Shown here in pieces: positions 8,454 to 15,211 of a DNA stretch of 33,359 bases. Where the stretch lies: assembly GCA_017646805.1 (NCBI GenBank), contig JAGCLW010000026.1:1-33359 (forward strand), read 5' to 3'. How positions within the stretch are numbered: the first letter of the stretch is position 1; every line of letters begins with the position of its first letter. The position numbers and the translations under genes are program-made. The notes under the pieces are model-generated. The model did no database searches, was not told the DNA's origin, and was given only the letters and a program-made list of their open reading frames with translations. The DNA is from Paludibacteraceae bacterium (lineage in GTDB: Bacteria; Bacteroidota; Bacteroidia; Bacteroidales; Paludibacteraceae).

Positions 8454-8867
8454 ATGATAACATATCAAACAGATGGAGTGAAAATACCAACGTTTTCAAA
8501 ACGCCGGATAAATGTATGGATTCGGGAAGTGGCAAAAAAATATAATTTTAAAGTTGGAGAAATAGCCTATATTTTTTGCTCTGATGAAAAGATTTTAGAA
8601 ATCAATCAAGAATATTTGGAGCATGACTATTATACAGATATTATAACTTTTGATTATACAGAAAAAAAAGTAATTAGTGGCGATATTTTCATTAGTTTGG
8701 ACACGGTGAAATCCAATTCGGAACAATTTGAAACAGATTATGAAACAGAATTATACCGGATTTTGATTCATGGCATTCTTCATCTTACCGGACAAAAAGA
8801 CAAATCGCCAAAGGATCGTGCGGAAATGACAAAAAAGGAAGATGAGGCATTGGGCATGTTGTTTTAG
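8454..8867 (+). CDS. ybeY: Endoribonuclease YbeY (16S rRNA maturation)
   Basis: 137 aa, typical for the Bacteroidota form. The metal-site motif reads HGILHLTGQKDK, with His106 and His110; the third histidine of the usual HxxxHxxxxxH site is replaced, with Asp116 in that position. I recall the same change in other Bacteroidota YbeY proteins, so it is probably lineage-specific and not damage. YbeY is a single-strand RNase that acts in 16S rRNA 3'-end processing and ribosome quality control. Upstream motifs fit the family (EINQEYLEHDYYTDIITFDY, then SGDIFISLDTV). It is separated from spmAB by three bases and followed by a strong terminator. Confidence 0.95.
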   Translation: MITYQTDGVKIPTFSKRRINVWIREVAKKYNFKVGEIAYIFCSDEKILEINQEYLEHDYYTDIITFDYTEKKVISGDIFISLDTVKSNSEQFETDYETELYRILIHGILHLTGQKDKSPKDRAEMTKKEDEALGMLF

Positions 8868-8880
8868 CAAATGAAAGATA

Positions 8881-8915
8881 AAAAAGACATCGTTTTAGAA
8901 TGATGTCTTTTTTTT
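8881..8915 (+). terminator. Intrinsic terminator of spmAB-ybeY
   Basis: An 11-bp stem (aaaaagacatc, 8881-8891, with 8902-8912) and a 10-base loop are followed by a T run, 13 bases after the ybeY stop. Confidence 0.88.
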
Positions 8916-9000
8916 ATTAAAAAAAATTCCCAAACGTTAAAATAATGTAAAAAAAGTTTTTGCCTATTTGTTTTTATTTCTATATCTCAATAAAAAATGT

Positions 9001-9008
9001 TACTTTTG
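9001..9008 (+). promoter_or_regulatory. -7 promoter element (TACTTTTG) for the envelope gene block
   Basis: TACTTTTG followed by C matches the TAnnTTTG(C) pattern seen elsewhere in the window. If real, transcription starts near 9014 and the upstream ATG at 8997 cannot be the start codon of the next gene. Confidence 0.55.
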
Positions 9009-9053
9009 CTCGTTAAATTGAGAGCAAAATGCTTCTTTTATAATAAGTTTTTT

Positions 9054-9680
9054 GTGAAACGATTCCGATTTTTTATATCTCTTTTTTTTGTGTTGACATT
9101 TTTGAGTTTGAATGTCAAAGCTCAGCCATTGGTAGAGATTGGAATCAAGGGAGGCGAAACGTTTTATTTAGGAGATAGAAATTCAACATTGTTTAATAAA
9201 TGGCAATGGGCGATGGGAGGCTATTTTCGTTGGAATATTACGGATCGTTGGGCAACAAAAGCACAAGTGGGATACGGAATGATAACATCTCCGATGGAAC
9301 AAAATTATTTGGATATAGCTGCACATGCGGAATTTAATTTTTTCTCGGATTTTGGAAATTGGAAGAGTGAAAAATGGACTCGATATTTTACACCATATAT
9401 TCTTGCCGGAGTTGGAGTTTCGACTTATGCGGTAGAAAATAATCGGCGAAAATTTGCGTTTAATATTCCTTTTGGTTTGGGTGTAAAAGTAAAATTTGCA
9501 AAAATCATTAACGTCGGTTTGGAGTGGACTATGCACAAATTATTTGAGGATTCGTTTGATTATTTAAAAAATCCGTATGAATATCCTAAAACAAGTGCAT
9601 TTTCAGGGAAAGATTGGTTGTCTATGTGTACGTTGAGTTTAGGATTTGATATTGGAGATCGAGGAAAATATTGTCGTTAA
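9054..9680 (+). CDS. Small outer-membrane beta-barrel protein, DUF6089-like
   Basis: 208 aa from the GTG at 9054. I prefer this start because it gives a normal signal peptide (KRFRFF, hydrophobic core, NVKAQ cleavage region). The in-frame ATG at 8997 adds 19 residues before that peptide and overlaps a likely promoter element. The mature protein has alternating amphipathic strands with many aromatic and glycine residues ([46 protein letters not shown]), as in small outer-membrane barrels. I recall DUF6089 proteins directly upstream of uppS-bamA in Bacteroidota, which fits this context; a biochemical role is not known. It lies 19 bases before uppS and probably opens the operon. Confidence 0.75.
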   Translation: MKRFRFFISLFFVLTFLSLNVKAQPLVEIGIKGGETFYLGDRNSTLFNKWQWAMGGYFRWNITDRWATKAQVGYGMITSPMEQNYLDIAAHAEFNFFSDFGNWKSEKWTRYFTPYILAGVGVSTYAVENNRRKFAFNIPFGLGVKVKFAKIINVGLEWTMHKLFEDSFDYLKNPYEYPKTSAFSGKDWLSMCTLSLGFDIGDRGKYCR

Positions 9681-9699
9681 CAAAGCAATAAAGATTTTT

Positions 9700-10446
9700 A
9701 TGTTGAATGAATTAAAACAACAAATTGATAAAGCAAAGTTGCCACGTCACATGGCAATTATTATGGATGGAAATGGTCGTTGGGCTAAGCAACGAGGATT
9801 GCCACGTACTGAAGGACATAAGAATGCCGTTCAGTCTGTTCGTGAAGTAATTGAGGCGGCGGCAGAGATTGGGATAGAATATCTTACGCTTTATACTTTT
9901 AGTACCGAAAATTGGAATCGTCCGCAAGAAGAAGTTCATGCTTTGATGGATCTTTTGGTTCGTTGTATCGAAGCGGAAACGCCAACGATGCAAAAGAATA
10001 ATATTCGTTTTACAGCGATTGGAGATTTGGCGAGAATGCCTTTGGAAGTGAAAAATCGTCTTGATGGTTGTATTGAAACGACTTCAAAAAATACAGGTTT
10101 GACGCTCGTTTTGGCATTAAGTTATTCGTCAAGATGGGAAATTGTAGAAGCTGTAAAAACAATTGCCACAAAAGTGAAAGCGGAGGAACTTGCGATAGAA
10201 GATATTACGGAAAGTGTTATTAGTCAATCGCTTACTACAAAAGAGATTCCAGATCCGGATTTGATTGTTCGTACAAGTGGAGAATTACGAATCAGTAATT
10301 TTTTGCTTTGGCAAGTGGCTTATTCGGAATTCTTTTTTACAGACATTCATTGGCCGGATTTTCGTAAAGTTCATTTTTTTGAAGCAATTTTGGATTATCA
10401 ACGTCGTGAGCGTCGTTTTGGGAAAACGGGAGAACAAATTAAATAA
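9700..10446 (+). CDS. uppS: Isoprenyl transferase / undecaprenyl diphosphate synthase
   Basis: 248 aa. The cis-prenyltransferase signature is complete: [17 protein letters not shown] with catalytic Asp23, [20 protein letters not shown], and the C-terminal [20 protein letters not shown]. The enzyme condenses isopentenyl diphosphate units onto farnesyl diphosphate to form the C55 carrier used for peptidoglycan and surface polysaccharides. I chose the ATG at 9700: an upstream in-frame ATG at 9646 would overlap the preceding gene and add 18 residues with no counterpart in the family. bamA follows after 18 bases. Confidence 0.97.
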   Translation: MLNELKQQIDKAKLPRHMAIIMDGNGRWAKQRGLPRTEGHKNAVQSVREVIEAAAEIGIEYLTLYTFSTENWNRPQEEVHALMDLLVRCIEAETPTMQKNNIRFTAIGDLARMPLEVKNRLDGCIETTSKNTGLTLVLALSYSSRWEIVEAVKTIATKVKAEELAIEDITESVISQSLTTKEIPDPDLIVRTSGELRISNFLLWQVAYSEFFFTDIHWPDFRKVHFFEAILDYQRRERRFGKTGEQIK

Positions 10447-10464
10447 TAAAAATCGTACGTTTAA

Positions 10465-13032
10465 TTGAATAATAGATATTACATATTAGTTTTATTTCTT
10501 TTTTTACAATCAGTTTTTAGCTTTTTGTTGGCTCAAGAAATTTATCCAATAGATTATTCAAATGCTCCTCGAGAGTATGAAATAGCGGAGATTAATGTGA
10601 CCGGAGCGAAGAATTATGAAAATTCTGTTATAGTAGGATTTTCAGGTTTGTCGGTAGGTCAAAAAATTAAATTGCCGGGAGATGAAATTTCTAATGCAGT
10701 GCGACGTTTTTGGAAACAAGGCATGTTTGATGATGTGAAAATTGTCGCGGATAAAACGGAAGGGAATAAAATTTATTTAACAATTTCGTTGGTTCAACGA
10801 CCAAAAATTACAGATATTCGTTATTATGGGTTGAAAAAATCTCAACGAGAGGATTTGGAATCTCAAATTGGATTTGTGCGAGGAGGACAAGTAACGAAGA
10901 ATTTGGAAAATCAAACAATTAAAGTAATTAAAGATTATTTCAAAGAAAAAGGGTATTATACAGCAGAAGTTTCGATTCTACAAGAACCGGATAACTCTTT
11001 GCCTAATAGTGTTTTTTTGGATATTATTGTTGACAAAGGACCGAAAGTGAAAGTCCGAAAAATCACGTTTGATGGGAATAAAAATTTGTCTCGTTGGAAG
11101 TTGAACAAAGCAATGAAAAAGACGAATGAATATAATAAAATTTATAATTTGTTTTCGTCTAAAAAATTTGTTCGAGACCTTTACGAAGCAGACAAAAAAG
11201 CGTTAATTGATAAATATAACGAAGTCGGATTCCGCGATGCTTTTATCGAAGTAGATTCGGTTACTCCGGTAAAAGATAAAGATAATCTTGTTGATGTTTA
11301 TATAAAAATCAATGAGGGAAAAAAATACTATTTTCGAGACATTTCATGGGTCGGAAATACGCTTTATTCCATTGACGATTTGAATCGTTTGCTTCGGATA
11401 AAAAAAGGAGATGTTTATAATTCAAAATTATTGAATGATCGTCTGATAATGGATGAAGATGCCGTTTCAAATCTTTACCAAGATAATGGATATTTATTTT
11501 CCAATATTGATCCGGTAGAAGTGAATATTGATGGAGATTCAATAGATTTTGAAATGCGAATTTATGAAGGACGTCAGGCTGTAATTAATCATATTGGAAT
11601 TACGGGAAATACACGACTTTATGATCATGTTGTTCGTCGTGAAATGCGAACAAAACCAGGGCAATTGTATAGCAAATCTGATATTATGCGTACAATGCGA
11701 GAAATTGCTCAAATGGGGCATTTTGATCCGGAAAAAATAGTTCCGGATATTCGTCCTAATCCAGAAAATGGAACGGTAGATATTGAATATCAATTAGAAA
11801 CAAAATCGAGCGATCAAGTAGAATTGTCACTTGGATATGGAGCAACAGGTTTGACCGGTTCTGTTGGTTTGAAATTTACAAATTTTGCAATACAAAATAT
11901 TTTTAAACCTAAAACGTACAAAATTGTTCCACAAGGAGAAGGACAAACTTTGAGTCTTAAAGCGACAACAAATGGACAATATTATACGTCTGTTAGTGCA
12001 CAATTTGTGGATCCTTGGTGTGGAGGAAAGCGACCAAATCAATTGTCGTTGTCTGTATTTTATTCTATGCAATCAGGGATAAGTTCTCGAAGCAATGTAT
12101 ATTCGGACGCATATTATTCTTCGATGTATAGTTCGTATGATTATGGAACGTATTATGCTTATGATATAGATCCGGATAAATACATTCATCTTTTTGGCGT
12201 TTCTTTAGGTTTTGGAACAAGGTTGAATTGGCCGGATGATTATTTCACACTTTCAACTTCATTGTCGTATCATCGATACAAGCTTAAAAACTGGAGTTAT
12301 TTTATTATGACTGATGGTGTGGCAAATAATTTAAGTTTGGAACTTACACTTGGTCGTAGTTCGATTGACAACCCTATTTATACACGTTCTGGTTCATCTT
12401 TTTCTCTTTCTTGCGAATTAACACCGCCTTATTCTGCTATTTCGGGAAAAAGTTACGAAGGAGCTCCGGATTCGGAAAAGTATAAATGGCTCGAATATCA
12501 TAAATGGAAGTTTAAAGCACGATTGTTTACTCCGCTTACACCAGATCAAAAGTTAGTTCTTATGACTCGTGTGGAATACGGATTTTTAGGTTATTACAAT
12601 CCAAATAGACGTTCTCCTTTTGGAACGTTCTATGTCGGAGGAGATGGAATGAGTGGAGGCTATTCGTCTTACCAAACAGAAATTGTTGGACTTCGTGGTT
12701 ACGCTTCAGGATCGCTCACTCCTTATACGGAAACGGGAGGATATAATGGAAATCTATACACGCGTATTAGTCTTGAATTGCGTTATCCAATTTTGCTTTC
12801 GGGATCGACAACGATTTTTGCATTGGCTTTTGTTGAAGGAGGAAATTGTTGGTCAGAATTTAAAGATTTCAATCCATTTGATTTGAAACGTTCTGCCGGA
12901 GTAGGAGTCCGATTATTCCTTCCAATGTTTGGATTGATGGGAGTAGATTGGGGTTATGGATTTGATATTGTAAAAAATACGCCTTCGTATAGTGGAAGTC
13001 ATTTTAGTTTTATTATCGGACAAGAATTTTGA
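10465..13032 (+). CDS. bamA: Outer-membrane protein assembly factor BamA
   Basis: 855 aa from a TTG start at 10465; no ATG lies between it and the signal peptide (residues 1-23, LLAQE). Residues about 35-450 are a POTRA array (for example VTGAKNYENSVI, FDGNKNLSRWKLNK, ITGNTRLYDHVVRREM), five repeats as expected. The rest is a 16-strand-type barrel with the loop-6 motif as LRGY (743-746) and a C-terminal aromatic (GQEF). BamA folds and inserts beta-barrel proteins into the outer membrane. It sits between uppS and two Skp-type chaperones, the conserved Bacteroidota order. The barrel has Tyr/Ser-rich stretches around 535-565 that are probably surface loops. Confidence 0.96.
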   Translation: MNNRYYILVLFLFLQSVFSFLLAQEIYPIDYSNAPREYEIAEINVTGAKNYENSVIVGFSGLSVGQKIKLPGDEISNAVRRFWKQGMFDDVKIVADKTEGNKIYLTISLVQRPKITDIRYYGLKKSQREDLESQIGFVRGGQVTKNLENQTIKVIKDYFKEKGYYTAEVSILQEPDNSLPNSVFLDIIVDKGPKVKVRKITFDGNKNLSRWKLNKAMKKTNEYNKIYNLFSSKKFVRDLYEADKKALIDKYNEVGFRDAFIEVDSVTPVKDKDNLVDVYIKINEGKKYYFRDISWVGNTLYSIDDLNRLLRIKKGDVYNSKLLNDRLIMDEDAVSNLYQDNGYLFSNIDPVEVNIDGDSIDFEMRIYEGRQAVINHIGITGNTRLYDHVVRREMRTKPGQLYSKSDIMRTMREIAQMGHFDPEKIVPDIRPNPENGTVDIEYQLETKSSDQVELSLGYGATGLTGSVGLKFTNFAIQNIFKPKTYKIVPQGEGQTLSLKATTNGQYYTSVSAQFVDPWCGGKRPNQLSLSVFYSMQSGISSRSNVYSDAYYSSMYSSYDYGTYYAYDIDPDKYIHLFGVSLGFGTRLNWPDDYFTLSTSLSYHRYKLKNWSYFIMTDGVANNLSLELTLGRSSIDNPIYTRSGSSFSLSCELTPPYSAISGKSYEGAPDSEKYKWLEYHKWKFKARLFTPLTPDQKLVLMTRVEYGFLGYYNPNRRSPFGTFYVGGDGMSGGYSSYQTEIVGLRGYASGSLTPYTETGGYNGNLYTRISLELRYPILLSGSTTIFALAFVEGGNCWSEFKDFNPFDLKRSAGVGVRLFLPMFGLMGVDWGYGFDIVKNTPSYSGSHFSFIIGQEF

Positions 13033-13126
13033 TACAATAAATTGCAGTGATAGTGTTTTGCAAAGAAAAATCTTGGCATATTTATTGTAAAATACATTGA
13101 GAAGTAAATTAAAAAGTAAAACGTAT

Positions 13127-13642
13127 ATGAAAAAGACAATTATTACCCTTGTTATGATGCTTTGTGCTATGATTTTCGTTCAAGCACAAAAAGTGGCATT
13201 AGTAGATATGGATTACATTATGAAAAGCATTCCTGCTTATGAGACGGCTTCGGATCAATTGAATCAAGTATCTGTGAAATGGAAAAAAGAAGTTGATGCA
13301 TTGAATACGGAAGTCAAAAATATGTATGATAATTATCAAACCGAAATCGTTTTTTTGTCAAAAGAAATGCAAGTGAAAAGAGAAAACGAAATTTATGAAA
13401 AAGAAAAAGCGGTGCAAGAATTAAAACGAAAATATTTTGGAAAAGATGGCGAATTGTTTAAGAAACGAGAAAGTTTGATGAAACCAATACAAGATGAGGT
13501 TTATAACGCTGTCAAATCTGTGGCGGACGAAAATTCTTATCAATTGGTTTTGGATAAATCTTCTGCAGTAAGTATCGTATATGCTGTGGCAAAAATAGAT
13601 ATTTCAGATGAAGTTTTGATGAAATTGGGATATGCAAAATAA
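13127..13642 (+). CDS. ompH: OmpH/Skp-family periplasmic chaperone (first copy)
   Basis: 171 aa from ATG 13127, which begins directly with a signal peptide (MKKTIITLVMMLCAMIFVQAQ); a TTG ten codons upstream would only add charged residues. After cleavage the sequence reads KVALVDMDYIMKSIPAYETA, the N-terminal beta strand of the OmpH fold. A long charged helical region (about 55-125, rich in K, E and Q) forms the tentacle of the Skp trimer, and the chain returns to a strand near VLDKSSAVSIVYA. Skp carries unfolded barrel proteins across the periplasm to BamA, encoded just upstream. The 94-base gap from bamA contains an inverted repeat (see findings). Confidence 0.93.
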   Translation: MKKTIITLVMMLCAMIFVQAQKVALVDMDYIMKSIPAYETASDQLNQVSVKWKKEVDALNTEVKNMYDNYQTEIVFLSKEMQVKRENEIYEKEKAVQELKRKYFGKDGELFKKRESLMKPIQDEVYNAVKSVADENSYQLVLDKSSAVSIVYAVAKIDISDEVLMKLGYAK

Positions 13643-13676
13643 GTTGTAAAAAAATAAAAAAATAAACAGAAATAAT

Positions 13677-14174
13677 ATGAAAAAAATTTTTTTGGCAATA
13701 ATTGCCTTTTTACCATTGTCATTGATGGCTCAAGAATTGAAACTTGCGTATGTAAATGCAAATGAAGTGATTATGCAAATGTCTGAAACGCAAGATATGC
13801 AAAAGCAAATTACAGATCTTCAAACGATGTATGAAGGTGAGTATATGAAACTTTTGGAAGAAGGACAAAAGAAAATGAAGGAATTTGAAGAACTGCAAAA
13901 AACAAATGCAGACCAAGCAATTCTTCAATCTCGTGCGGAGGAAATTCGTAATTTGGAACAACGTATAGAAATGTTCAGAACAAATTCGCAAGAACAACTT
14001 CAAAAAAAACAAGAAGAATTATTGAAACCAATTCAAGAAAAAGTTTCTCGTACAATCAATGAGATTGGAATGGAAAAAGGATTTACTTATATTTTTCCGG
14101 TTGAAGTTCTTCTTTTTAAATCTTCATCAGCTGTTGATCTGACTGCTGAATTGAAAAAGAGATTGGTAAAATAA
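13677..14174 (+). CDS. ompH: OmpH/Skp-family periplasmic chaperone (second copy)
   Basis: 165 aa. Signal peptide residues 1-18 (LPLSLMAQ), then KLAYVNANEVIMQM, the same fold entry as the previous gene. Residues about 45-120 form a Gln/Glu/Lys-rich coiled-coil, and a C-terminal strand follows (FTYIFPVEVLLF). The two copies are clearly related in layout but divergent in sequence, so the duplication is old; tandem ompH genes after bamA are usual in Bacteroidales. The gene begins 34 bases after the first copy and is followed by a strong hairpin with a T-tract, which may end the operon before murI. Confidence 0.93.
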   Translation: MKKIFLAIIAFLPLSLMAQELKLAYVNANEVIMQMSETQDMQKQITDLQTMYEGEYMKLLEEGQKKMKEFEELQKTNADQAILQSRAEEIRNLEQRIEMFRTNSQEQLQKKQEELLKPIQEKVSRTINEIGMEKGFTYIFPVEVLLFKSSSAVDLTAELKKRLVK

Positions 14175-14187
14175 ATTTTAATAAAAG

Positions 14188-14228
14188 AAACAGAGGATAA
14201 AGTGTAGACTCTTTATCCTCTGTTTTTT
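14188..14228 (+). terminator. Strong intrinsic terminator-like hairpin between ompH and murI
   Basis: A perfect 15-bp stem (14188-14202 with 14211-14225) and 8-base loop are followed by a run of T. It ends only 11 bases before the murI ATG, leaving no room for a promoter in between. Confidence 0.88.
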
Positions 14229-14239
14229 CTCATTTTTTT

Positions 14240-15079
14240 ATGGTTGAAAATCATCTTTCGTCGGCTCCGATTGGAGTTTTTGATTCAGGATACGGAGGTC
14301 TTACGATTCTGAATGAAATGAAAAAAAAATTACCTGAATATGATTTTATTTATTTAGGAGACAATGCTCGAACGCCTTACGGAACACGTTCGTTTGATGT
14401 GGTATACGAGTACACGTTGCAATGTGTAGAGTATTTATTCCGACAAGGTTGTAGATTGGTGATTTTGGCATGCAATACGGCTTCGGCAAAGGCTTTGAGA
14501 TCTATTCAACAGATAGATTTGAAAAAGTGGACTCCAGAACATCGAGTGTTGGGCGTGATTCGTCCAACGGTTGAAGTTGTGGCTGATCTCACACAATCGC
14601 GACACGTTGGGTTGTTGGGAACAATCGGTACGGTTCAATCTCAGTCTTATCCGTTGGAAATTAACAAATTATATCCGGATATTGTAGTTACGGCAACGGC
14701 TTGTCCGATGTGGGTTCCTTTGATAGAAAATCAAGAATACAACTCTTTGGGAGCCGATTATTTTGTGCAAAAATATGTAGATGAATTATTCTCGAAAGAT
14801 GACAAAATTGACACGGTTATTCTTGGTTGTACTCATTATCCTCTTTTAGCGGACAAAATTTCTAAAGTTTTGCCCAAAGGCGTAATGTTGGTTTCGCAAG
14901 GAGAATATGTAGCCGAATCGTTAAAAAAATATTTGATGCGACATACGGAATTGGACGCATATTGTTCAAAAAATGCAAAAATTCGATATTTGACTACAGA
15001 AAATGAAGAACGTTTTGCTCAATCGGCATCTATTTTTTTGCAAGAAAAAGTGAGAGCCGAACGAATTTTGTTAAAATAA
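14240..15079 (+). CDS. murI: Glutamate racemase
   Basis: 279 aa. The two catalytic cysteines are Cys78 in LACNTASA and Cys197 in LGCTHYPLL; Asp15 lies in GVFDSGYGGL and the YLGDNARTPYG motif is intact. MurI makes D-glutamate for the peptidoglycan stem peptide. No other methionine occurs near the N-terminus, so ATG 14240 is secure. It follows the ompH pair as in other Bacteroidales, but a terminator-like hairpin lies in its leader, so expression may depend on read-through or on a promoter inside the second ompH gene. I see no TAnnTTTG close enough upstream. Confidence 0.97.
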   Translation: MVENHLSSAPIGVFDSGYGGLTILNEMKKKLPEYDFIYLGDNARTPYGTRSFDVVYEYTLQCVEYLFRQGCRLVILACNTASAKALRSIQQIDLKKWTPEHRVLGVIRPTVEVVADLTQSRHVGLLGTIGTVQSQSYPLEINKLYPDIVVTATACPMWVPLIENQEYNSLGADYFVQKYVDELFSKDDKIDTVILGCTHYPLLADKISKVLPKGVMLVSQGEYVAESLKKYLMRHTELDAYCSKNAKIRYLTTENEERFAQSASIFLQEKVRAERILLK

Positions 15080-15126
15080 AAACTCTTTTTTCTACGATTA
15101 AAAGCTTAATTTTCTTAGAAAAATTG

Positions 15127-15134
15127 TATATTTG
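15127..15134 (+). promoter_or_regulatory. -7 promoter element for secDF (TATATTTG)
   Basis: TATATTTG followed by C lies 77 bases before the secDF ATG. The leader is AT-rich with only a short cgtat/atacg hairpin (15147-15167). The -33 region is a weak match. Confidence 0.6.
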
Positions 15135-15211
15135 CACGCTAATTTGCGTATTGTTATTTACGATACGTTAATTCTTTGAAAAAGAAAATATTAACTAAAT
15201 TTTTATACTAA

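Noticed and set aside
8454..8867. YbeY as an inactive pseudoenzyme because of the missing third histidine
   Set aside because: The same substitution is, to my knowledge, usual in Bacteroidota YbeY, and the rest of the protein is intact.
9646..9699. Upstream ATG for uppS at 9646
   Set aside because: It would overlap the preceding gene by 35 bases and add 18 residues outside the conserved family; ATG 9700 gives the normal length.
15147..15167. Hairpin in the secDF leader (cgtat/atacg), considered as a regulatory arrest or riboswitch element
   Set aside because: Only five base pairs around an 11-base loop, with no upstream peptide frame; too weak to claim.
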